From Candidatus Poseidoniia archaeon (GTDB lineage Archaea > Thermoplasmatota > Poseidoniia > MGIII > CG-Epi1): DNA of 15,797 nt. The stretch covers positions 1 through 15,797 of the forward strand of contig JAPYSZ010000019.1 of assembly GCA_029941645.1 (NCBI GenBank), in the 5' to 3' direction. Position numbers and translations under genes: made by a program. Each line of letters opens with the position of its first letter. Within the stretch, counting starts at the first letter, position 1. The notes beneath the pieces were generated by a model that did not search any database, had not been told where the DNA came from, and was given only the letters and a program-made list of their open reading frames with translations. Below are positions 1 through 6,638 of the stretch, piece after piece.

Positions 1-436
1 TTTTGATACTTGGAAACTGATAGGAATAGCATTTTTAATCGATATTTTTGTTGTCAAGCCACTTCACATACTATTCACATTTTATTTTTTCCCTGATGCT
101 GAAAATCAAGAAGTTATAACTGCCCTCAAGGAAATGTCACAAATTTCTGCTATAATCACAGCAGTTTCGGTATCCATATTAACACCAATTTTGGAAGAGT
201 TGCTATTTCGAGGTTTTGTTTTGGGAATGTTCCTAAGATGTTATAGTAAAACTCCTGCTATCGTATTGTCAGCTTTCATATTTGCTATAGTCCATGAACC
301 TATCGCAATTGGGATGGCATTTGGCGGAGGTTTGCTTTATGGTTGGCTTCGTGTTAGAACTGGCAGTATTGTACCGAGTATGATAGCTCATATGATTTGG
401 AATAGTTTCATAAGTTTGATAGTTCTTTTTTACTAG
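1..436 (+). CDS. CPBP-family intramembrane metalloprotease, C-terminal part (5' end outside window)
   Basis: This reading frame is open from the left edge (codons begin at base 2) to the TAG at 434-436, giving about 144 residues. The ATG at 134 is probably internal, because hydrophobic in-frame sequence continues upstream of it. Three family motifs are visible: the glutamate pair and arginine of EELLFRG (194-214), the histidine of FAIVHEP (His codon 293-295), and HMIWN (389-403). These match the EExxxR, FxxxH and HxxxN motifs of CPBP (Abi / CAAX-processing-type) membrane proteases, whose Glu and His residues form the active site. The surrounding sequence is strongly hydrophobic, as expected for transmembrane helices. 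The substrate cannot be told: members range from Rce1-like prenyl-protein proteases to bacteriocin-immunity proteins. The gene ends 35 bases before metG, which has its own TATA-like box, so the two are probably separate units. Confidence 0.85.
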   Translation, partial: FDTWKLIGIAFLIDIFVVKPLHILFTFYFFPDAENQEVITALKEMSQISAIITAVSVSILTPILEELLFRGFVLGMFLRCYSKTPAIVLSAFIFAIVHEPIAIGMAFGGGLLYGWLRVRTGSIVPSMIAHMIWNSFISLIVLFY

Positions 437-444
437 CCATGCTT

Positions 445-452
445 CATATATA
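445..452 (+). promoter_or_regulatory. TATA-like box of metG
   Basis: CATATATA is centred about 23 nt upstream of the GTG start at 472. An archaeal transcript usually starts about 25 nt downstream of the TATA centre, so the message would begin at or next to the start codon (leaderless). No Shine-Dalgarno-like sequence lies before the GTG, which fits this. Confidence 0.5.
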
Positions 453-471
453 GCACGAAATTTGCGTCTTT

Positions 472-2475
472 GTGAAGCACATCCTCGTGTGTGTGGCTTG
501 GCCCTACGCCAATGGCCCTCTGCATCTTGGCCATATGGCAGGATGCTATCTGCCACCCGACATATTCGCGCGTTACCATCGTTTGAAAGGAAACAAGGTT
601 TTGATGGTTAGTGGAAGCGATATGCACGGAACTCCAATAACGGTTACAGCGCAACAGGAAGGTAAAACTCCCGAAGAAGTTGCAATGCATTATCACGGTA
701 TCAATAGCAAATCAATAGAAGATATGGGCATATCTTTTGATTTATTTTCACATACACATACTGAAGAACATTTTGAATCTGCCAGATGGATTTTAGACAC
801 ACTTGATAAGGCCGGATATATTGAACCTAGAGTATCCAAAGAGCCCTATGATCCAATCGCTAAACAATTTTTGCCAGATCGATATGTTGAGGGAACATGC
901 CCACACTGTAATTATGAATCAGCAAGAGGCGATCAATGTGATGACTGTGGAAAGACTTTGGATTCAAAGGAATTAAAGAATCCACGCCCCAAGCTAAATC
1001 CCGACGCTAAAATTGAGTTTAGGGAAACAGAACATCTTTTCTTCAAACTCTCTGCTTTTAGAGATTCATTATTAGAATGGTTATCTGAAGGCAAAGAACA
1101 TTGGCGTCCTTCAGTTATCAATTTTACACGTAATTGGCTTGAAGAAGGATTAATTGATCGTGCAATCACTCGTGACTTAGAGTGGGGTATTGATATTCCA
1201 AGAAAAGGTTATGAGAAAAAGAGAATGTACGTATGGTTTGAAGCTGTAATGGGTTACTACTCAGCTTCACTTCACTGGGCTAAGAATCAAGGTAAGCCTG
1301 ATCTCTGGAAAGAATGGTGGGAAAATGATTCAGCCGAACATTATTATTTCATGGCCAAAGATAATATTCCGTTTCATACTATAATTTGGCCAGCAATGTT
1401 GTCAGGTTGTGGCCTTCATCTACCTCATGATGTTCCGGCGAATGAATATTTGCTATTGGATTCAACCCAGTTCTCAAAGTCACGCAAACATGGTGTTTGG
1501 ATGCCAGACTATCTGGACAGATACGATTCTGAACTCTTGCGCTACTATCTAGCATCCACAATGCCAGAACAAAAAGATACGAATTTTACTTGGGAAGATT
1601 ATGTTACCCGCATAAACAATGAATTGATTGGAAATTATGGTAATTTGATGCACAGAGTAATCTCTTTTGCACAGAAAAATTATCCTGATGGCCTAAGTTC
1701 CAAGGAATCTACGATCCCCTCACTTAATGATAAAATATCAGAAATTCATAGTCGAATTTCTGAGGCTCTTGAAGCATGTAAATTCAAACGTGCTCTTCAA
1801 GCAATTATGGAATTGTCTCAAACAGGCAATATAGAATTGAATGAAGCTGCTCCATGGAAGCAATTAAAGGCCGATCGCGAAGCATGTGAAGCTACATTAG
1901 TAACATTTTTGAATTTATGCAGGAGTTTATCGGTAATGATGACTCCTTTCCTTCCAAAATCATCCCAAAAAGCATGGGAATATTTGAATCAGGAAGGAAA
2001 AATTGACGATAATGGTTGGGATTCAGCATTAGAATACAAAACTGAATTCAAACTACGGCAACCTTTGCCATTGTTCAGTAAATTGAACATGCAAGAAATT
2101 TTGGAGAAAGAAATGCCCCCTGAGGAAACAAACGAGCTAGCTAACGTCAAACCAGAGATAACGTTTGATGATTTCAAGAAATTGGATATACGAATAGGAA
2201 CGGTGGAGAAGGTTGAAGCCCACCCTAATGCCGATAAGCTTTGGCTTTTGGATGTCAATTTAGGAGGTCCAACAAGGAGAATTGTAACGGGACTGCGTGG
2301 AATTTATGAATCTGATGATCTTGTTGGCAAAAAGATTTCTGTTCTCGTCAATTTAGCTCCAGCTAAATTTAGGGGTGAAGAATCAAATGGAATGTTGCTT
2401 GCGGCGGAAGGCAAAGGAATAGTTAGTTTATTACAACCTGATAAAGAAATAGAGGATGGGAGTGAAGTTCACTGA
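472..2475 (+). CDS. metG: Methionyl-tRNA synthetase with fused C-terminal tRNA-binding OB domain
   Basis: Class I aminoacyl-tRNA synthetase that charges tRNA-Met in the cytoplasm. The protein is 667 residues long. The GTG start is chosen because the family's N-terminal strand (ILVCVAWPYANGPLHLGH) begins four residues in. The HIGH motif is HLGH at 18-21. The KMSKS-type loop reads QFSKS at 333-337, a form common in archaeal and eukaryotic enzymes. A zinc knuckle has cysteines 143, 146, 156 and 159 (CxxC-x9-CxxC). The anticodon-binding helical domain follows. Residues from about 560 to the end form an EMAPII/Trbp111-like OB fold (KLDIRIGTVEKVEAHPNADKL; NLAPAKFRG; SNGMLL), which binds tRNA and can mediate dimerisation. 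In many archaea this domain is a separate gene; here it is fused, and the total length is close to that of E. coli MetG. Confidence 0.97.
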   Translation: MKHILVCVAWPYANGPLHLGHMAGCYLPPDIFARYHRLKGNKVLMVSGSDMHGTPITVTAQQEGKTPEEVAMHYHGINSKSIEDMGISFDLFSHTHTEEHFESARWILDTLDKAGYIEPRVSKEPYDPIAKQFLPDRYVEGTCPHCNYESARGDQCDDCGKTLDSKELKNPRPKLNPDAKIEFRETEHLFFKLSAFRDSLLEWLSEGKEHWRPSVINFTRNWLEEGLIDRAITRDLEWGIDIPRKGYEKKRMYVWFEAVMGYYSASLHWAKNQGKPDLWKEWWENDSAEHYYFMAKDNIPFHTIIWPAMLSGCGLHLPHDVPANEYLLLDSTQFSKSRKHGVWMPDYLDRYDSELLRYYLASTMPEQKDTNFTWEDYVTRINNELIGNYGNLMHRVISFAQKNYPDGLSSKESTIPSLNDKISEIHSRISEALEACKFKRALQAIMELSQTGNIELNEAAPWKQLKADREACEATLVTFLNLCRSLSVMMTPFLPKSSQKAWEYLNQEGKIDDNGWDSALEYKTEFKLRQPLPLFSKLNMQEILEKEMPPEETNELANVKPEITFDDFKKLDIRIGTVEKVEAHPNADKLWLLDVNLGGPTRRIVTGLRGIYESDDLVGKKISVLVNLAPAKFRGEESNGMLLAAEGKGIVSLLQPDKEIEDGSEVH

Positions 2476-2516
2476 TAACAAAACCACTAAAACCCACCTC
2501 TTGTGCAACTGAATTA

Positions 2517-2593
2517 GGGCCTGTAGCCTAGCCTGGAAGGGCGTCTGGCTTCTAACCAGAAGATCCAGGGTTCGAATCCCTGCAGGCCCGCCA
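2517..2593 (+). tRNA. tRNA-Arg (anticodon UCU), CCA encoded
   Basis: A complete cloverleaf can be folded. The acceptor stem GGGCCTG (2517-2523) pairs perfectly with CAGGCCC (2583-2589), and G2590 is the discriminator. The anticodon stem is TCTGG/CCAGA (2544-2548 with 2556-2560) around loop CTTCTAA, so the anticodon is TCT (2551-2553), reading AGA and AGG. The T arm is CAGGG-TTCGAAT-CCCTG (2566-2582). CCA (2591-2593) is encoded directly after the discriminator. I see no intron. The gene lies 41 bases after metG and ends only 5 bases before the convergent PLP-enzyme gene. Confidence 0.95.
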
Positions 2594-2598
2594 TAATT

Positions 2599-3579
2599 CT
2601 AGAATGGAATTTTCGACAAATCGATATTTCCGCCAGTTAGTATAATTCCTACTTTTTCAATGCCCTTTAATTCTTTGAATTCAGGACTCATAACTGCTGC
2701 TACAGGAGTTGCACAACTGGGTTCAATTATAATCTTCATTCTTTCCCAAATTAGCTTCATTGCCTTTATTACCTCGTCGTCGCTAACGGTGTATATCGCA
2801 TTTAAGTGATCCTTTAGTATGTCCCAGGTGTTTTCACCTAGGCCAGTCAGTAAACCATCACAGATTGTATTTGGACTTTCTTGAGGAAGCATTTTTCCTT
2901 CTTTAAGGGAGCGGTAAGCATCATCAGCTCCTTTAGGTTCAGCACCAAATAATTTTGTGTTAGGTAATAAACTACGCGTAGTAATGCAAGTACCAGACAT
3001 GAGTCCACCACCACCTATTGGAGCAATTATAGCATCTAAGTTCCCAAGATCTTCAATCATTTCTAAGGCTGCAGTTCCCTGGCCAGCTATGACATTTGGA
3101 TTATTGAATGGGTGAATTACTTCTGCACCCGTTTTTTCAGATATTTTCTCTAGAGTGGTTTGTCTCGCTTCTGAAGTCGGTTCACACAGAGTAATATTTG
3201 CCCCATATCCCTTTACAGCTTCTAACTTAACACCTGGCGAGTTATTTGGCATTACAATATAGGCCGGAATTCCTCTTTTGAGTGCAGCATAAGCAACAGC
3301 TTGAGCATGATTTCCGCTACTGTGTGTACAAACTCCCTTTTTAGCATCTTTATCACTTAACATAGAAATTGCGTTCCAGCCACCTCTAAATTTGAAAGCT
3401 CCAATCTTCTGGAAATTTTCACATTTGAAGAAAAGTTTACGTCCTGCCAATTGATCCAAAGTTTTACTGGTTAAAATCGGAGTTCTGTGTCCAACTCCCC
3501 TTATGCGTTTGGCAGCAGCACGCACATCATCTATAGAAGTAGCATATTTTCCCATTGGAATTTGATGAGATACAACCAT
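2599..3579 (-). CDS. Serine racemase / threonine (serine) dehydratase-type PLP enzyme
   Basis: Fold-type II PLP enzyme of 326 residues. The lysine expected to form the Schiff base is K63 in GAFKFRGG. The phosphate-binding glycine loop is GGGG at 189-192. The substrate loop reads SSGNH (87-91), as in eukaryotic-type serine racemase, whereas biosynthetic threonine dehydratases usually have SAGNH. In GAEPKGADDAY the residues E214, A218 and D220 match the spacing of the divalent-cation site of mammalian serine racemase. There is no C-terminal ACT-like domain, so allosteric feedback by isoleucine is unlikely. Expected reactions are L-to-D serine racemisation and/or dehydration of serine, threonine or 3-hydroxyaspartate; sequence alone does not decide. 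Met9 (start at 3555) aligns better with the family N-terminus than Met1 and may be the true start. The gene is divergent from the PH-like membrane protein. Confidence 0.88.
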   Translation of the reverse strand: MVVSHQIPMGKYATSIDDVRAAAKRIRGVGHRTPILTSKTLDQLAGRKLFFKCENFQKIGAFKFRGGWNAISMLSDKDAKKGVCTHSSGNHAQAVAYAALKRGIPAYIVMPNNSPGVKLEAVKGYGANITLCEPTSEARQTTLEKISEKTGAEVIHPFNNPNVIAGQGTAALEMIEDLGNLDAIIAPIGGGGLMSGTCITTRSLLPNTKLFGAEPKGADDAYRSLKEGKMLPQESPNTICDGLLTGLGENTWDILKDHLNAIYTVSDDEVIKAMKLIWERMKIIIEPSCATPVAAVMSPEFKELKGIEKVGIILTGGNIDLSKIPF

Positions 3580-3580
3580 G

Positions 3581-3588
3581 ATAAAAAA
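3581..3588 (+). promoter_or_regulatory. TATA-like A-rich box before the PH-like membrane protein
   Basis: ATAAAAAA lies about 34 nt before the ATG at 3619, giving a predicted transcription start near 3610 and a leader of about 9 nt. It lies in the short divergent spacer with the PLP-enzyme gene. If that gene really starts at Met9, its own promoter would overlap this box. Confidence 0.35.
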
Positions 3589-3618
3589 GGTTAATATGGC
3601 CCAGTAGAGTCAAAAGGT

Positions 3619-4098
3619 ATGGCAACATATTATCCTCAAACAGTAGTCTATGAGGAAAAAAAAGTAACATATTTGGCATTGTTGTTTGTTTTGTTTTTTA
3701 TTGGTATGGTTTTTTTTCTTGTATACACTACGAGAGGTTCCATGGGGTATCTCATATTCTTACCTTTAATTGGAATATCTTTTGGAATTTTTGCAACTTA
3801 CAATATGTCTTTTTATTCTGTTAAAATCTTTGATGATAAAGCAATACAATTTGGTTTTCCAGCTTGGAATAAGAAACTTCAACCAAGTGAAATAAATTCA
3901 ATTGAAGAGATACCATATCATCCAATACGAGAATTTGGAGGTTTAGGTTGGAGGATTGGAAGAGGGGGCAAAAATGGAAAATGGAGAATAGGTTATGTTG
4001 TGTGGCTTCAGAAAGGTATTGAAATAGAAGCAACTAATGGGAAATACTATGTATTTGGAACAGACAATCCACAAGAAATCATTTCTTTAATTCAATAA
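3619..4098 (+). CDS. Two-TM membrane protein with PH-like C-terminal domain
   Basis: I do not recognise a named family for this 159-residue protein. It has a short polar N-terminus, then two hydrophobic helices at about 17-36 and 43-62 with a short TTRGSMG turn between them. The soluble C-terminal part (about 63-159) is rich in beta-strand patterns. Its layout (SVKIFDDKAIQFGFP; LQPSEINSIEEI; WLQKGIEIEATNGKYYVFGTDNPQEIISLI) is that of bacterial/archaeal PH-like domains that follow two TM helices (the DUF304/bPH type). The pattern of a final strand followed by a helix containing NPQEIISLI is typical of that fold. Its function is unknown. The gene stands alone, with its own A-rich promoter box and a seven-T run directly after the stop codon. 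Confidence 0.7.
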   Translation: MATYYPQTVVYEEKKVTYLALLFVLFFIGMVFFLVYTTRGSMGYLIFLPLIGISFGIFATYNMSFYSVKIFDDKAIQFGFPAWNKKLQPSEINSIEEIPYHPIREFGGLGWRIGRGGKNGKWRIGYVVWLQKGIEIEATNGKYYVFGTDNPQEIISLIQ

Positions 4099-4105
4099 TT
4101 TTTTT
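4099..4105 (+). terminator. Oligo-T run after the PH-like gene
   Basis: Seven consecutive T residues directly follow the TAA stop. Archaeal RNA polymerase can terminate on short T-runs without a hairpin, so this may separate the gene from the TBP operon. No stem-loop precedes it. Confidence 0.35.
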
Positions 4106-4114
4106 GGAGCATAG

Positions 4115-4132
4115 TATTTAAATCTTTAAATA
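4115..4132. promoter_or_regulatory. Palindrome of two TATA-like boxes upstream of the TBP gene
   Basis: The 18-base sequence TATTTAAATCTTTAAATA is a perfect 8-bp inverted repeat with a 2-bp spacer. Each arm read 5'-3' (TTTAAATA) fits the archaeal TATA consensus. It ends 5 bases before the box that best fits the TBP start. It could be an operator or an extra TBP-binding site. Confidence 0.45.
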
Positions 4133-4137
4133 GACAC

Positions 4138-4145
4138 TTTATATA
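4138..4145 (+). promoter_or_regulatory. TATA-like box of the TBP-aIF5A-agmatinase operon
   Basis: TTTATATA is centred about 30 nt before the ATG at 4172, giving a predicted transcription start near 4168 and a leader of only a few bases. No comparable promoter is possible inside the 1-6 base gaps further down the cluster. Confidence 0.55.
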
Positions 4146-4171
4146 CTCAATTCTCCCCAGTGGTGTTTTAT

Positions 4172-4723
4172 ATGGCAGAAATAATAGTGGTGAACGTTGT
4201 AGCAAGTGCGTCAATTGGAAAAGAATTGATGCTTCAAGACATTGCCTTTCAGTTAGAAGGGGCCGAATATGATCAGGATAGATTTCCAGGACTTATTTAC
4301 AAATTAGCTGAGCCAAAAACGGCTGTTCTAATTTTTAGAAGTGGAAAAGTTGTTTGTACTGGCGCTCGGTCAATTCCTGATGTACATGTCGCAATCAATA
4401 AAGTTGTAGATGAACTCAGAGTTTTGGACATGCCTGTGAAGGATGAACCAGATATAGTAATTCAGAATATAGTCGCAACTACAAATTTGGAATCAACTTT
4501 GAACTTAATCCAGATTGCAATGTCTCTCGGTTTTGAGAATGTAGAATACGAACCTGAAGCTTTCCCTGGGTTAGTTTACAGAATGGATGATCCTAAGGTT
4601 GTTCTACTTCTGTTCGGTAGTGGAAAAATGGTTTGTGTTGGAGCAAGAGAAGTAAATGATATCAAAAATGCAGTTAGAAATATAAAGGAAGAATTAACTA
4701 CTGCTGGCTTAATGAGAACTTGA
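4172..4723 (+). CDS. tbp: TATA-box-binding protein (TBP), general transcription factor
   Basis: Binds the archaeal TATA box and, with TFB, recruits RNA polymerase. The protein is 183 residues and made of the two imperfect direct repeats of the saddle fold: about 4-90 and 95-180. Each repeat shows the same landmarks: RFPGLIY and LIFRSGKVVCTGA in the first, AFPGLVYR and LLFGSGKMVCVGA in the second. F38, F55, F131 and F148 fall where the four DNA-kinking phenylalanines are expected. The ATG at 4172 is chosen over the in-frame GTG at 4160, because MAEIIVVNVVAS is the normal TBP N-terminus and the TATA-like box places transcription start near 4168. There is no long acidic C-terminal tail. It is the first gene of a tight cluster with a 57-residue protein, aIF5A and agmatinase. 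The double TATA-like palindrome upstream suggests autoregulation. Confidence 0.97.
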   Translation: MAEIIVVNVVASASIGKELMLQDIAFQLEGAEYDQDRFPGLIYKLAEPKTAVLIFRSGKVVCTGARSIPDVHVAINKVVDELRVLDMPVKDEPDIVIQNIVATTNLESTLNLIQIAMSLGFENVEYEPEAFPGLVYRMDDPKVVLLLFGSGKMVCVGAREVNDIKNAVRNIKEELTTAGLMRT

Positions 4724-4728
4724 GTCCC

Positions 4729-4902
4729 ATGATTACAGTGGAACAGTTAATTGAAAAATTGGAAGCTTTGCACGAAGATACAGGTGACCAATCATTAGAA
4801 GTAGCTGTCGATTTATTCAACAAGATGCGTCGCAATATTTCAGGTAGAAATACTTTGTATGGCTACCTTTCAGATGACCAATGGCGTGAATTGGAATGGT
4901 AA
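4729..4902 (+). CDS. Small protein of unknown function (57 aa) in the TBP operon
   Basis: The ATG at 4729 lies 5 bases after the TBP stop, and the stop codon lies 6 bases before aIF5A. An alternative in-frame TTG at 4720 would overlap the TBP stop codon. The protein is highly charged. It has a predicted N-terminal amphipathic helix (VEQLIEKLEALHED), a second helix (SLEVAVDLFNKMRR), and a C-terminal segment ending in the tryptophan-containing DDQWRELEW. There are no cysteines, no TM segment and no signal peptide. I do not recognise a family. Its tight placement between two essential information-processing genes, in the same direction, makes it likely to be real and co-expressed; this is inference. 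Confidence 0.7.
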   Translation: MITVEQLIEKLEALHEDTGDQSLEVAVDLFNKMRRNISGRNTLYGYLSDDQWRELEW

Positions 4903-4908
4903 TTTAAA

Positions 4909-5304
4909 ATGAGCCAAACAGAAATTAGAGAAATAAGAACATTAAAAGTTGGGCGATACATCGTTATTGATGATGAGCCTTGTAAATTGGTAGAGTATGT
5001 TACCTCTAAACCTGGAAAACACGGTGAAGCCAAAGCACGTATGGTTGCTATTGGTCTTTTTGATAAACAAAAAAGGTCTTTAGTACATCCAGTTAAACAT
5101 AAAGTTCACGTTCCACTTGTAGATAGACGTAAAGCTCAGATATTAGCTAATATGGGTTCCGAAGTTCAAATGATGGATCTTGAAACATTTGAGACTTTCA
5201 ACATTCCTTTGGGAGACATCCCCGATAAATTCCATGAAAATATGAAACCTGGAAATGAGATTGTCTTTCTATCTGCTATGGGTCGTAAGCTGGTAACAGA
5301 CTAA
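4909..5304 (+). CDS. eif5A: Translation factor aIF5A (hypusine-containing)
   Basis: Archaeal homologue of eIF5A and bacterial EF-P, which helps ribosomes through stalling sequences such as polyproline. The length is 131 residues, normal for the archaeal form. The N-terminal SH3-like barrel carries the modification loop TSKPGKHGEAKAR. K37, in the middle of GKHG, is the lysine converted to (deoxy)hypusine. The C-terminal OB-like domain follows (VQMMDLETFETFNIP). A polyamine-derived aminobutyl group is needed for this modification, so the agmatinase-type gene one base downstream is a meaningful neighbour. There is no clear Shine-Dalgarno sequence in the 6-base gap after the small gene, so translation is probably coupled. 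Confidence 0.97.
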   Translation: MSQTEIREIRTLKVGRYIVIDDEPCKLVEYVTSKPGKHGEAKARMVAIGLFDKQKRSLVHPVKHKVHVPLVDRRKAQILANMGSEVQMMDLETFETFNIPLGDIPDKFHENMKPGNEIVFLSAMGRKLVTD

Positions 5305-5305
5305 C

Positions 5306-6166
5306 GTGACGGAATTCTTTGCAGACGCAGAAGCATCTTTCAATGATGCCAAATTTGTATTTTATGGATATCCATATGATGGAACAGCTTGTTTTAGGAA
5401 AGGAGCCTCAAAAGCTCCCGATGAAATTCGGAAGCATAGTTACAACTTTGAAACCTATTTGATGGAATTAGGAATCGATTTGTGTGATGTTTCAGCTAAT
5501 GATTGGGGCAATCTAAAGATTACCAAAAACCAAGATAAGAATGAAAAGTCTTTGACTGAGTTAGTTTCAAAGATAGTAGATGCAGTCAAATTTCCGATAG
5601 GTATAGGTGGCGAGCACTCGTTAACTCCTGCAGCAGTTCAAGCAGTTCATTCCAAATATCCAAATTTATCAGTAGTAATATTGGATGCACACTTAGATTT
5701 TAGACATGAATACGAAGGTAATCCTAAGTCCCATGCAACAGTTACTAGACGCGTTAGTGAAATAGTGGGGTTAGACAAAGTCCGTTCAATAGGTATCCGT
5801 TCAGTGTCACAATCTGAGATATCAGAAGCACGGGCAATTGGTCTCAAATTCATTGAATCGGGATGGACTGAATTACGAGAATATCTAACTGATGTAATCG
5901 ATGAATTAGATGGCCCTGTCTATCTCAGTTTAGATATGGATGTAATAGATCCAGCCTTCGCACCCGGAGTCGGCACTCCTGAGCCCTTTGGTATGACGCC
6001 TTATGAGGTTCTGCAAACTATAAACTTTTTTGCAGATAGAATTGTTGGTTTTGATTGTGTAGAAGTTTGTCCAAAATACGATAATGGCAATACATCTGCA
6101 CTTGCAGCTAGAATAATCCGACACCTGATTGGAGCTGTTTGGCAATCTCAGGAACGATTCAAATAA
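5306..6166 (+). CDS. speB: Agmatinase-type ureohydrolase (polyamine biosynthesis)
   Basis: Member of the arginase/agmatinase family of binuclear manganese enzymes, 286 residues. The metal ligands are all present: H104 in GGEHS, D127, H129 and D131 in DAHLDFR, and D210 and D212 in SLDMDVIDPAFAPG. SHATVTRR (142-149) and E253 of FDCVEVCP are further family landmarks. The DAHLD form (instead of DAHTD) is usual in archaeal agmatinases. The likely reaction is agmatine to putrescine plus urea, but arginase or a related guanidino substrate cannot be excluded. The GTG start at 5306 lies one base after the aIF5A stop, so the two are almost certainly translated from one message. The pairing fits polyamine supply for hypusination; in haloarchaea an agmatinase-like protein has been linked to that modification. 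Confidence 0.92.
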   Translation: MTEFFADAEASFNDAKFVFYGYPYDGTACFRKGASKAPDEIRKHSYNFETYLMELGIDLCDVSANDWGNLKITKNQDKNEKSLTELVSKIVDAVKFPIGIGGEHSLTPAAVQAVHSKYPNLSVVILDAHLDFRHEYEGNPKSHATVTRRVSEIVGLDKVRSIGIRSVSQSEISEARAIGLKFIESGWTELREYLTDVIDELDGPVYLSLDMDVIDPAFAPGVGTPEPFGMTPYEVLQTINFFADRIVGFDCVEVCPKYDNGNTSALAARIIRHLIGAVWQSQERFK

Positions 6167-6174
6167 CCGCGCGC

Positions 6175-6183
6175 CTAAAATAG
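6175..6183 (+). promoter_or_regulatory. Possible box A of tRNA-Leu
   Basis: CTAAAATAG is centred about 28 nt upstream of the first base of the tRNA-Leu, the position expected for an archaeal TATA/box A element. It is preceded by GC-rich CCGCGCGC. The match is weak, but this is the only AT-rich box in the 40-base gap placed at the right distance. Confidence 0.3.
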
Positions 6184-6206
6184 TGCTACCTTCGTGGAAA
6201 TAAAGT

Positions 6207-6293
6207 GCGGGGGTCGCATAGTCTGGCCAATTGCGTCGGGCTCAAAATCCGATCCTTAGTGGTACGTGGGTTCGAATCCCTCCCCCCGCACCA
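6207..6293 (+). tRNA. tRNA-Leu (anticodon CAA), CCA encoded
   Basis: Class II tRNA of 84 nt plus encoded CCA (6291-6293). The acceptor stem GCGGGGG (6207-6213) pairs perfectly with CCCCCGC (6283-6289), and A6290 is the leucine-type discriminator. The D stem is GCA/TGC (6216-6218 with 6232-6234). The anticodon stem is TCGGG/TCCGA (one G-U pair) around CTCAAAA, giving anticodon CAA (6243-6245), which reads UUG. A variable arm of about 13 nt lies at 6253-6265; only a short CC/GG stem is obvious. The T arm is GTGGG-TTCGAAT-CCCTC, which contains a U-U mismatch (6267 with 6281). The gene ends 3 bases before the convergent ferredoxin gene. Confidence 0.92.
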
Positions 6294-6296
6294 TTT

Positions 6297-6638
6297 TCAC
6301 AACTTAATTTGACACCTTTTGACTATTTTTTTCTCTATACAATGCTGTTTGACTATATCCTTAACATCTTTCTCAGAATCAGCTATTCTATACCAGATTC
6401 CCTCAGGATACACTACCACAGTAGGTCCTTGTTCACAAAAATCAAGACATCCGGCTTTATTTGCTCGAACTTTACCAGTTAATTTGTTACGGATAATTTC
6501 TTGTTTGAATCTAAGCCTTATATCGTTGCCACCTTTGTCATAACAACATTCTCTAGGGTGCTCCTCATCTCGTTTATTTTCACATATGAATATATGATGT
6601 TCAAAACCAGGTTTAGTTCTTCCTTTTGGATCCTTCAT
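6297..6638 (-). CDS. Thioredoxin-like [2Fe-2S] ferredoxin
   Basis: A 113-residue soluble protein of the thioredoxin-fold [2Fe-2S] ferredoxin family, related to Shethna-type ferredoxins and the NuoE-type domain. HHIFICENKR starts the first strand. The cluster ligands are best assigned to C19, C32, C64 and C68. The C19-to-C32 spacing of 13 and the C64-to-C68 spacing of 4 (AGCLDFCEQGP) match the Aquifex-type protein. C31 is an extra cysteine beside C32. The VVVYPEGIWY segment is characteristic. It presumably carries single electrons; the partner is unknown. Its ATG overlaps the TGA stop of pdxT (ATGA-type overlap at 6635-6638), so it is translated from the same message. No other redox gene lies next to it in this window. 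Confidence 0.88.
   Translation of the reverse strand: MKDPKGRTKPGFEHHIFICENKRDEEHPRECCYDKGGNDIRLRFKQEIIRNKLTGKVRANKAGCLDFCEQGPTVVVYPEGIWYRIADSEKDVKDIVKQHCIEKKIVKRCQIKL

Noticed and set aside
269..696. Two minus-strand ORFs across the end of the CPBP gene and the start of metG
   Set aside because: They lie antisense to sequence encoding conserved CPBP and MetRS motifs and show no protein-like features.
4160..4171. In-frame GTG extension of TBP (MVFY before MAEII)
   Set aside because: The predicted transcription start is near 4168, and MAEIIVVNVVAS is the normal family N-terminus.
6231..6482. ORF on the plus strand starting within tRNA-Leu
   Set aside because: It begins inside the tRNA, runs antisense to the well-supported ferredoxin gene, and its translation has no recognisable domain.
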